A DNA stretch of 64,000 bases from Amycolatopsis sp. CA-126428 (lineage in GTDB: Bacteria > Actinomycetota > Actinomycetes > Mycobacteriales > Pseudonocardiaceae): NCBI RefSeq assembly GCF_002904335.1, contig NZ_PPHF01000074.1:372001-436000 (forward strand), given 5' to 3'. Numbering within the stretch: position 1 is the stretch's first letter; every line of letters starts with the position of its first letter. Shown one piece after another: positions 16,479-23,713 of the stretch. The position numbers were made by a program, and so were the translations under genes. The notes beneath the pieces are model-generated. The model saw only the letters and a program-made list of their open reading frames with translations. It searched no databases and was not told where the DNA came from.

Positions 16479-17351
16479 GTGGAACCCGACAACGAGGCGC
16501 TCCCCGCCGCCGGGGCCTGGGCGCCCGGCAAGGTGGCCGAGCTGCTCGGGGTGTCGCCGGTGACGTTGCGCAGCTGGAGCGCGCGCTACGGGATCGGCCC
16601 GCCCGCCGGCGCCGGCCACCACCGCCGCTATTCCGACGCCGACGTCCGCCGCCTGCAGCACATGCAGCGGCTGGTCGCGCGGGGGATGCCGGTGCGGGAG
16701 GCGGCGGAGGCGGCGTTCGGCCGCGCGCCCGCCGGGCTCGAGGTGCCGGCGTCCCGCCGCGCGCACGAGCTCACGGACGCGGCGGAGGAGCTGCGGTACG
16801 CCTCGATGGCGGGCCTGCTGGACGAAACGCTGAGCACCCTGGGCCCGGCCGCGGCGTGGACCGAGGTGCTGGCGCCGGTCCTGCGCGGACTGGGCGACCG
16901 ATGGCAGCGCGGCGATGTGTGTTTCGCGTCGGAGTGGGCGCTGACGTCGGAGATCTCCCTGGCGTTCGAGCGCTTCAGCCGCCGGTTCCCGGCGGCGGTG
17001 CCGGGCCGCCCGGTGCTGCTGGCCTGCTGCCCGGCGGAGCGGCACTCGCTGCCGATCGAGGCGCTGCGGGCCACCCTGGCCGAAGCGGCGGTCCCGGTGG
17101 CCTACCTGGGCCAGCTGGTCCCGGCGGAAACGGTGGCGGACCTGGCCGCCCGGCTGGACCCGGTGCTGGTGCTGCTGTGGTCGATGGCCCCGACCACGGC
17201 CGACGACCTCCTGGCGGACCGGATCCGCACCTCGGGCCGCGAAGTGGGCACGGCGGGCCCGGGCTGGGCGCACCTGGGCGATCGCGGGTTCCGGTGGGTG
17301 AATGATCTGGCTTCGGCGGTGGAACTGGCGCTGGACCACTCGCAGGTCTGA
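16479..17351 (+). CDS. MerR-type regulator with cobalamin-binding-like domain (CarH-like)
   Basis: A 290-residue regulator. The N-terminal MerR winged helix (KVAELLGVSPVTLRSWSARYG) is followed by a four-helix region and a Rossmann-like half, as in B12-dependent photoreceptors CarH/LitR. The W-x9-E-H motif that caps adenosylcobalamin reads W-x9-E-W here, and the D-x-H-x-x-G cobalt-ligand motif reads E-R-H-S-L-P. Light or B12 sensing may therefore be lost or changed. The GTG follows GAAGGGG at good spacing. Neighbours do not include carotenoid genes. Confidence 0.75.
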   Translation: MEPDNEALPAAGAWAPGKVAELLGVSPVTLRSWSARYGIGPPAGAGHHRRYSDADVRRLQHMQRLVARGMPVREAAEAAFGRAPAGLEVPASRRAHELTDAAEELRYASMAGLLDETLSTLGPAAAWTEVLAPVLRGLGDRWQRGDVCFASEWALTSEISLAFERFSRRFPAAVPGRPVLLACCPAERHSLPIEALRATLAEAAVPVAYLGQLVPAETVADLAARLDPVLVLLWSMAPTTADDLLADRIRTSGREVGTAGPGWAHLGDRGFRWVNDLASAVELALDHSQV

Positions 17352-17387
17352 CGGCCCAGCGCGGCGCCTGGCTCCGGGCGGTGCGAT

Positions 17388-17530
17388 GCGGCCCGCGAAC
17401 CGCACCACCGCGGCCGCGAACCGCGCCAATGCGGCGGCGGCCGCGAACCGCGTCACCCGCGGCGGCGGACGGAAACCACACCACTGCGGCGGCGGCCGCG
17501 AACCGCGCCACCACAGCCGCGAACCGCGGC
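17388..17530. repeat. Tandem repeat array, 21- and 27-bp units (array E)
   Basis: Units at 17388-17409, 17410-17430, 17431-17458, 17459-17485 and 17486-17512, plus a partial copy to about 17530, share GCGGCCGCGAACCGC followed by a CACC-like end. The longer units carry an extra GCGGCG. The array sits between convergent genes (MerR-type and SRPBCC). Its sequence differs from arrays A to D but the basic 21-bp period is shared. Confidence 0.75.
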
Positions 17531-17604
17531 GGCCCGCGGGGCCCGCCGCGGGCCCGGCTTGTGCCGGAGACCGGCTCGGACGAACCTCGCCCGGCCGCGG
17601 GCGG

Positions 17605-18039
17605 TCAGCCCAGCTCGGCCAGAACCCCGCGCAGTTTCGGCACCACCTCGTCGCCCAGCCGCTCGAACTCGCGCTTCAGCAGCGGGCTCGCGAGCTTCGC
17701 CCAGCCGTTGAACACGATCGTCGCGCGGTACCGGATCGTCGTGCCGTCCGGGCCGGACGTGAGCGTGAAGTCGTCGGTCGAGGTGGCGGTCTTGTTCTCG
17801 CCGACGAAGGTCACCTTGCCCGGTTCGCGGCGGGTCAGGCGGTAGTCCAGCTCCGTCTTCCGGCCGCGGAACTCCGACACGTTGTGCCACCGCGCACCCA
17901 CCACGATCGGGCCCGGGTCGGTCCGGGTGCACGAGATCGTGCCCGGGTCCCAGTCCTCCGTGTGCGCGAAGTCGGCCAGGTACTGCGCCACGGCGCCGAT
18001 CGGCGCCGCCACCTGGACCGTGCGTTCGACCTGGACCAC
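17605..18039 (-). CDS. SRPBCC-family protein
   Basis: A 144-residue START/Bet v1-like (polyketide cyclase/dehydrase) fold: ERTVQVAAPIGAVAQYLADF at the start, an edge strand GTTIRYRATIVFNGW and the long C-terminal helix LLKREFERLGDEVVPKL. The family binds hydrophobic ligands in a central cavity; the ligand is unknown. The GTG at 18039 follows GGGAGG; a TTG eight codons upstream is less likely. The promoter region carries an 11-bp direct repeat. Confidence 0.8.
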   Translation of the reverse strand: MVQVERTVQVAAPIGAVAQYLADFAHTEDWDPGTISCTRTDPGPIVVGARWHNVSEFRGRKTELDYRLTRREPGKVTFVGENKTATSTDDFTLTSGPDGTTIRYRATIVFNGWAKLASPLLKREFERLGDEVVPKLRGVLAELG

Positions 18040-18052
18040 TCCGGCCTCCCGA

Positions 18053-18079
18053 GTTCGTTGCAAGTTCGTTGCAACCTTA
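18053..18079 (-). promoter_or_regulatory. -10 box followed by two 11-bp direct repeats
   Basis: GTTCGTTGCAA occurs twice head to tail at 18053-18063 and 18064-18074. Each copy contains the palindrome TTGCAA. On the minus strand the repeats lie immediately downstream of TAAGGT (18079-18074), a -10-like element of the SRPBCC gene, so a protein bound there would block initiation. Confidence 0.45.
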
Positions 18080-18108
18080 CCGCGTCCCGCTCATCGGGGC
18101 TGACTGAC

Positions 18109-18120
18109 GACATCGATGTC
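18109..18120. promoter_or_regulatory. 12-bp perfect palindrome upstream of the GH2 gene
   Basis: GACATCGATGTC is a perfect palindrome within the 204-bp space between the SRPBCC and GH2 genes, about 150 bases before the GH2 start. It resembles operators of sugar-responsive LacI/GntR regulators in general form, but no regulator is adjacent. Confidence 0.35.
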
Positions 18121-18267
18121 AGCGAGCCGGATTCTTGTCCTCCTTGTCTTCTTGACGGTGTCGGCGATCGCGGCAGAAGCTTCCTGGCAACGTTGTCAGT
18201 CCTCGGTGCCACACCCCGCCAGGTCCGGTCGCCGCTGGAAGAACCCGCTTGAAGAAACGGAGTCCGC

Positions 18268-21200
18268 ATGGCGGAGGAGAACGAGCGCGCGGAGGTGGCC
18301 GCCCTGTCCCGTCGGCACGTCCTGACCGCGGGAACCGGGTTGCTGGCCGGATTCGGGCTGGCGGCCGTCCTGCCCGGCGTCGCCTCGGCCGTGCCGGCCG
18401 CGCCCGAGAGCCGCCGGAGCGATCTCGCCCTGTTCCGGCCGGTCCAGGTTTCCTCGACCGACTACGCCGCCACGCCCGCCGAGTTCGCCGTCGACGGCCT
18501 CGCCCAGACCGGTGTCCGCGGCTCCGGCTGGCGCGCCGCCCGCGGCGACGACCAGTGGATCGTCGTCGACCTGCAGGCCCCGTGCGCCATCGATTCCGTG
18601 GTCCTCACCTTCGAGGCCCGGCCCGGCGACCCGGCCTTCGACGCCGCCGCCTCCCGCTCCCGCACCAGCGGCTTCGAGATCCAGTCCAGCTACGCGACGG
18701 CGTTCGACCTCGACGCCTCCGGCGACGGCAAGGCGTGGCGCACCGTGCACCACACCGACGCGGGCACCGGCGGCGTCGTCACGATCCCCCTGGCCGTCAC
18801 CGCGCGGTGGGTCCGCTTCACCGCGAGCCGCCGCTCGACGACGAACCCGCTGGGCCTCAACGGCTTCCAGGTCTTCGGGACCAGCCGCGAGGCCCGGCCC
18901 GCCGTCCGCGGCTGGACGAGCTTCCCGGTGCAGCCGGACGACGAGCCGCCCGCACTGGCCGTGGCGGCCGACGGCACCGTGCCGCTCGAATCCGGCTGGG
19001 TGCTCACCATGGACGACTGGGCACCCACCGGCGACGGCAAGGTGCTCTCCGATTCCACTGTGGACACCCGCGGCTGGCTCCCGGCGACCGTGCCCGGCAC
19101 GGTGCTGGCCTCGCTCGTCGAGCAGGGCCGGCTGCCCGACCCGGTGTCCGGGATGAACAACCTGCACGTCCCGGAAGCGCTTTCGCGTCACGCCTGGTGG
19201 TACCGCCGCCGCTTCGCCCTGCCGCGCGGCCTAGACACCTCCCCGGGCCGCCACGTCTGGCTCGAGTTCGACGGTGTCAACCACGAAGCGCGGATCTGGC
19301 TCAACGGGGCCGAAATCGCCACGCAGAGTCACCCTTTCGGCCGCGGCGTCCACGACGTCACCGCCGCCCTCCGCCGCACCGGCGAGCAGGTCCTGGCCGT
19401 GCGGATCGCGCCGATGCCGCGGCCCGGCAGTCCCGGCGACAAGGGCGCCGCCGGCAGCTCCTGGGTCGACGCCGGCGGCACGATGTTCGACAACTCGCCG
19501 ACCTACCTCGCCGTCTCCGGCTGGGACTGGATGCCCGCGGTGCGCGACCGCGCGGCGGGCCTCTGGGACCACGTCCGCCTGCGCTCGACCGGCGCCGCCG
19601 TGCTCGGGGACGTCCGGGTCGACACGAAGGTGCCCGACGGCAAGACCGCCGAGGTCACGCTCACCGTCCCGGTGCGCAACGCCGCCGCGACCGCCCAGCG
19701 CGTCAAGGTCACCGCCGCCTTCGGCCCGGTGAACCTGGCGACCACGGTCACCGTCCCGGCCGGGCAGAGCACCGACGTCGTGTTCCCGAAGCAGCGGGTC
19801 GAGAACGCGAAGCTCTGGTGGCCCAACGGCTACGGCGACCCGGACCGCTACGACCTGACGCTGACCGCGTCGATCGGCGCCGCCACGAGCGACCGCCGGA
19901 CGGTCAAGATCGGCCTGCGCGAAATCGGCTACGGCTACGACCTGCCGATCGTCATCGCCGACGGCCGGGCCACCCAGACCGTCGACCTCGGGCCGCAGAA
20001 CGCCCGGTTCGTCCGCATGCAGGGGCTCAAGCGCGCCACCGGCTGGGGTTTCTCGCTCTGGACGATGTCCGTGCCGGACAGCTCGGGCACCGACCTGGCG
20101 CAGGGCAAGCCGTCGGCGGCCCAGTCGGTGGCCGACGGCAACCCGCCCGAGCGCGCCTTCGACGGCGACCCGAACACGCGCTGGACGTCGGCCTACGAAG
20201 ACAACCAGTGGCTGCAGGTCGACCTCGGCACCGCGACGGCGTTCGACCGCGTCGTGCTGACCTGGGAAACCGCCTACGCGGCGACGTTCAAGATCCAGGT
20301 GTCGCAGGACGGCGACACCTGGACCGACGCGGCCACGGTCGTCAACAGCCCGAAGCCGCTGACGTTCCTCGTCAACGGCGTCAAGATCTTCGCCCGCGGC
20401 GGCAGCTGGGGCTGGGACGAGCTGCTGCGCCGGATGCCGGCCGAGCGGGCCGACGCCGTCGTCGCGATGCACCGCGACATGAACTTCACGCTGATCCGCA
20501 ACTGGGTCGGCTCGTCGTACCGGCCGGAGCTGTTCGACGCCTGCGACAAGTACGGCATCCTGCTGTGGAACGAGTTCTGGGACGGCTGGTCGACCGACCC
20601 GGCCAACCACGACGTCTTCCTGGCGCAGGCGAAGGACACGGTGCTGCGCTACCGCCACCACCCGTGCGCGATCGTCTGGTTCGGCTGCAACGAAGGCACC
20701 CCGCCGCCGGCCATCGACAACGCGCTGCGCGACCTCGTCCACGCGCACACCGACCTGCTCTACCAGGGCAATTCGGCGGGCGGCGTGATCACCGGCGACG
20801 GGCCCTACTACTGGCAGGACCCGAAGCGGTACTTCTCGGGCGAGGCGACCGGCGGGAAGTACGGGTTCTGGAGCGAGATCGGGCTGCCGACGGTGTCGGT
20901 CGTCGAAAGCATGCGCAACCTGGTCGGTGCCGGGGATCCCGGCTGGCCGATCGGCGCGCCCTGGTTCCTGCACGACTGGTCGACGGGCGGCAACCAGTCG
21001 CCGCAGAGCTACCTCGCGGCGATCGACGCCCGGCTCGCGCCGTCGACGAGCCTGGCCGAGTTCTGCCGCAAGGCGCAGTTCGTCAACTACGAGAGCATGC
21101 GCGCGATCTTCGAGGCGTGGAACGCGAAGCTGTGGGCCGACGCCACCGGCGTGCTGCTGTGGATGTCGCACCCGGCGTGGCACAGCACGGTGTGGCAGAC

Positions 21201-21843
21201 CTACGACTACGACCTCGACGTCAACGGCAGTTACTACGGCGCGCGCAAGGGCTGCGAGGCCCGGCACGTCCAAGCCGACCTGACGACGTGGCAGGTGCGC
21301 GTGGTCAACCACACCCCGGCCGCGCTGACCGGCGTGACCGCCACCGCGCGGCTCCACGGCCTCGACGGCGTGACGCTCGGCAAGGCCCAGGAGCAGAAGC
21401 TCGACGTGGCACCGGTTTCGGCGGCGGCCGCGTTCGCCGTCCCGTTCGCCGACGGCCTGCCGGACCTGCACCTGCTCCGGCTGACCCTGACCGACGGCCG
21501 CGGCACGGTGCTGTCGGAGAACACGTACTGGCGCTACCGGACGGACGCGGCGATGCGGGCGCTCAACCAGCTCCCGGGCGCACGCCTGACCACGTCGCTG
21601 CGGCCGGACGGCGACGCCTACACCGCGACGATCCGCAACGACGGGCGCACGGTCGCGGCGATGATCCGGCTCTCCCTGCGCGAACGCAACGGCACCGACC
21701 GCGTGCTGCCGACCCGCTACGGCGACAACTACTTCTGGCTGCTGCCGGGGGAGAGCCGCACGATCCGCGTCGAGCCGCGACGGCGGGTGCCGAACGCGAA
21801 ATTGCTGGTGGAGGCGTACAACGTGGCTGCGAAGCTGATCTAG
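18268..21843 (+). CDS. Tat-exported GH2 glycosidase, exo-beta-glucosaminidase-like
   Basis: A 1191-residue exported glycoside hydrolase. The twin-arginine signal (SRRHVLTAGTGLLAGFG) directs Tat export. Residues about 50-215 form an F5/8-type C (discoidin) carbohydrate-binding domain. The GH2 sugar-binding, Ig-like and TIM-barrel domains follow, with acid/base Glu in WFGCNEGTP and nucleophile Glu in FWSEIGLP. A second discoidin domain (about 610-690, DLAQGKPSAAQSVADGNPPE) is inserted between the Ig-like domain and the barrel. The layout resembles exo-beta-D-glucosaminidases (CsxA type) acting on chitosan; beta-mannosidase or beta-galactosidase activity is possible. GGAG precedes the ATG. Confidence 0.85.
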   Translation: MAEENERAEVAALSRRHVLTAGTGLLAGFGLAAVLPGVASAVPAAPESRRSDLALFRPVQVSSTDYAATPAEFAVDGLAQTGVRGSGWRAARGDDQWIVVDLQAPCAIDSVVLTFEARPGDPAFDAAASRSRTSGFEIQSSYATAFDLDASGDGKAWRTVHHTDAGTGGVVTIPLAVTARWVRFTASRRSTTNPLGLNGFQVFGTSREARPAVRGWTSFPVQPDDEPPALAVAADGTVPLESGWVLTMDDWAPTGDGKVLSDSTVDTRGWLPATVPGTVLASLVEQGRLPDPVSGMNNLHVPEALSRHAWWYRRRFALPRGLDTSPGRHVWLEFDGVNHEARIWLNGAEIATQSHPFGRGVHDVTAALRRTGEQVLAVRIAPMPRPGSPGDKGAAGSSWVDAGGTMFDNSPTYLAVSGWDWMPAVRDRAAGLWDHVRLRSTGAAVLGDVRVDTKVPDGKTAEVTLTVPVRNAAATAQRVKVTAAFGPVNLATTVTVPAGQSTDVVFPKQRVENAKLWWPNGYGDPDRYDLTLTASIGAATSDRRTVKIGLREIGYGYDLPIVIADGRATQTVDLGPQNARFVRMQGLKRATGWGFSLWTMSVPDSSGTDLAQGKPSAAQSVADGNPPERAFDGDPNTRWTSAYEDNQWLQVDLGTATAFDRVVLTWETAYAATFKIQVSQDGDTWTDAATVVNSPKPLTFLVNGVKIFARGGSWGWDELLRRMPAERADAVVAMHRDMNFTLIRNWVGSSYRPELFDACDKYGILLWNEFWDGWSTDPANHDVFLAQAKDTVLRYRHHPCAIVWFGCNEGTPPPAIDNALRDLVHAHTDLLYQGNSAGGVITGDGPYYWQDPKRYFSGEATGGKYGFWSEIGLPTVSVVESMRNLVGAGDPGWPIGAPWFLHDWSTGGNQSPQSYLAAIDARLAPSTSLAEFCRKAQFVNYESMRAIFEAWNAKLWADATGVLLWMSHPAWHSTVWQTYDYDLDVNGSYYGARKGCEARHVQADLTTWQVRVVNHTPAALTGVTATARLHGLDGVTLGKAQEQKLDVAPVSAAAAFAVPFADGLPDLHLLRLTLTDGRGTVLSENTYWRYRTDAAMRALNQLPGARLTTSLRPDGDAYTATIRNDGRTVAAMIRLSLRERNGTDRVLPTRYGDNYFWLLPGESRTIRVEPRRRVPNAKLLVEAYNVAAKLI

Positions 21844-21880
21844 CCGCGGTTTTGTCGGACCCCGTCGCTACGCTGGCGAG

Positions 21881-22016
21881 GCTCGCGAGCGGGGAGTGCC
21901 GGTGCGTGGCTGTGGGTCGCGATCCGGGACGAGTGGAGGGGTGCACGTGTCCCCTCACCGCCCGCCGACGACCAGCCCGGAGCCGATCCGGGTCTCGGTT
22001 CTCCTCGCTCGCGGGC
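21881..22016 (+). ncRNA. Candidate Y-RNA-like structured RNA
   Basis: Bases 21881-21896 (GCTCGCGAGCGGGGAG) pair with 22001-22016 (CTCCTCGCTCGCGGGC) over 16 consecutive positions, with two G-U wobbles. This closes a 136-nt element. Inside are the hairpins GAGGGG...CCCCTC (near 21936-21956) and GAGCCGA...TCGGTTC. A -10-like TACGCT at 21869-21874 ends seven bases before the 5' strand of the helix; no clear -35 is seen. The element ends 44 bases before a TROVE/Ro gene. Bacterial Y RNAs are encoded next to Ro genes and have such a terminal helix. I could not establish a tRNA-like module, so this is a structural and positional inference. Confidence 0.5.
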
Positions 22017-22059
22017 GCTACGTGGGGGAGGGGCGGTCATCGAGGAGCTGTACCGCACG

Positions 22060-23649
22060 GTGCTGGCCAGAGCGGCGTACCAGGACGCGTTCTTCGCTTG
22101 GCCACGCCCGGAGAGGGAGCGGTACGTCTCGCTGCTGCGGGCGGCGGATCCGGCGTGGGCGCCGGGTTTTCTGCGCTGGCTGCGAGCCGAGACCCCGATG
22201 CGCTATCCGGCGTTGATCGGGGCGGCGGCGTTCGTGGCCGGGCGGCTGGAGCGGGGTGAGCACGGGACCTCGCGGCAGGTGATCGCATCGGTGCTGCGCC
22301 GCGCCGACGACCCGGGGCACCTGCTGGCGTACTGGGCTTCGGTGTACGGGCCTTCGCTGCCGAAGCCGGTGAAGCGTGGCGTGGCCGACGCGGTGACGCG
22401 CCTGTACGACGAGCGGGCCCTGCTGGCGTTCGACGACGGCGGACACCACTTCGAGCTGGGGTTCATTCGCGCCGATTTGTCGCGGCTGGGCGGCATCGGC
22501 ACACCCCGGCCGCTGCGGTTCGGCGAGGTGATCAGGCGCGTTCATCCCAGGGCCCGTGACGGCGCCCAGGGTGACTTGTTCCGGCACGCACTGGCGCGGC
22601 GGCACGGGAAGGTCCGGACGATTCCGGAAACGTTGCCGCTGGTGCGGAGCTGGGCGGGGATCTCTGGTCCGGGGGATTCCGGTGGGCGGGGTGCTTCGGC
22701 GCTTCCGCCGGCCGGGCCGCTGCGGCGGGTTCCGGCGGCTGCGCTTCTCAGGCGGGGCGGTGTGGCGGCCGGGCCGCAAGAACCGTCGGCTGCTCACCAC
22801 GCGCTGACCGGCCCGCTGCACCTGCTCGCCCGGCTCCACTCCGGCACCGGCCACCCATTGCCCGGCCAGTGGCTCGCCCAGCTGCGGCGGGCCACCACCC
22901 CGGCGCACACCGAAACCCTCCTCGCGGCCCTACCCATCACCGACCTGCTGTCCCGGCCCGGCGGCCTCGCCCGGCTGGAACCGCTGATCCCGCACCTGCC
23001 CCTCTCCACCCTGCTCGCCCACCTCCGCCGCTTCGATGCCGCCGGGATCGGGTTCGAAACCGCCATGGCCGTCGCCAAGCGGATCGGGGATCCCGGCGAA
23101 GTCCGCGCGTCCGGGGTGGGGCCGCTGCGGTTCGCGAAGGCCTGGGGCGGGGTGGCCGGCCGCCGGTGGGAAGCTGCCCTCGCCGCCGGGGCGCGGCACA
23201 GCCTCGGCGCCGTCCCGCGGCTGCCGGGGCGGACCCTCGTCGTGATCGAGCCGCGCAGTGACACCCGGATCGTCTTCGGCGTCGCCCTGGCGCAGCGGTG
23301 TGACGACGCCGATGTCGTCCTCCTCGGCGGCGGGCGCTTCCCGCTCGAGCCGGGTGAGTCACCGCTGCACGCCCTGATCCGCTGGCACGCCACGGACCTG
23401 CGCTCCGACCCACCCGCCGCCGGGCACGACCGGGTCGTCCTCGTCACCGAGCAGTCGCGGGAGGAGCCGGACGTCCCCGCCGGGGTCCCGGTCTACGTCT
23501 GGGAGAGCCGGCGGTACAGCCGGTACGAACGCGAGCCCGAGTTCGCGCCCGGTTCGCCGCGCGGGTTCTTCCGCGGGCTCGGCGACGCGTCCTTCCTGCT
23601 CATCCCCTGGTGGGAGGAATTCGTCGGCGAGCACCAGAACGAAAGCTGA
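22060..23649 (+). CDS. rsr: TROVE-domain (Ro60/Rsr) RNA-binding protein
   Basis: A 529-residue protein. The N-terminal 200 residues are TROVE HEAT-like repeats (LLAYWASVYGPSLPKPVKRG and GDLFRHALARRHG are family-typical). Ro proteins bind Y RNA and misfolded RNA in the cytoplasm and aid RNA quality control and stress survival. A Gly/Arg/Ala-rich stretch (about 205-250) interrupts the domain. The C-terminal von Willebrand A-like domain begins RTLVVIEPRSD, where the usual D-x-S-x-S metal site is lost. The GTG at 22060 is the only start codon available near the conserved N-terminus, although coding-like codons (ELYRT) precede it. Confidence 0.8.
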   Translation: MLARAAYQDAFFAWPRPERERYVSLLRAADPAWAPGFLRWLRAETPMRYPALIGAAAFVAGRLERGEHGTSRQVIASVLRRADDPGHLLAYWASVYGPSLPKPVKRGVADAVTRLYDERALLAFDDGGHHFELGFIRADLSRLGGIGTPRPLRFGEVIRRVHPRARDGAQGDLFRHALARRHGKVRTIPETLPLVRSWAGISGPGDSGGRGASALPPAGPLRRVPAAALLRRGGVAAGPQEPSAAHHALTGPLHLLARLHSGTGHPLPGQWLAQLRRATTPAHTETLLAALPITDLLSRPGGLARLEPLIPHLPLSTLLAHLRRFDAAGIGFETAMAVAKRIGDPGEVRASGVGPLRFAKAWGGVAGRRWEAALAAGARHSLGAVPRLPGRTLVVIEPRSDTRIVFGVALAQRCDDADVVLLGGGRFPLEPGESPLHALIRWHATDLRSDPPAAGHDRVVLVTEQSREEPDVPAGVPVYVWESRRYSRYEREPEFAPGSPRGFFRGLGDASFLLIPWWEEFVGEHQNES

Positions 23650-23650
23650 T

Positions 23651-23668
23651 TTCGTCGTCGGCGACGAA
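23651..23668. promoter_or_regulatory. Palindrome before the PucR gene
   Basis: TTCGTCG-TCGG-CGACGAA has perfect 7-bp arms. It starts two bases after the TROVE stop codon and is followed at 23670 by the -10-like TAGGCT of the PucR gene, so an autoregulatory operator is more likely than a terminator. Confidence 0.4.
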
Positions 23669-23713
23669 CTAGGCTGGCGGTGTCGCGCCTAGCTTCGGGA
23701 GGTGCTCGTTTCC

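Noticed and set aside
19231..21471. Long minus-strand frame opposite the GH2 gene
   Set aside because: Composition is typical of antisense of high-GC coding DNA; no start signal or motif.
21881..22016. Rho-independent terminator of the GH2 gene
   Set aside because: The helix closes a 104-nt interior, far too large a loop for a terminator, and begins after a -10-like box.
18249..22259. Long plus-strand frame of over 1300 codons beside the GH2 gene
   Set aside because: Arg/Pro-rich out-of-frame shadow of the GH2 gene with no domain.
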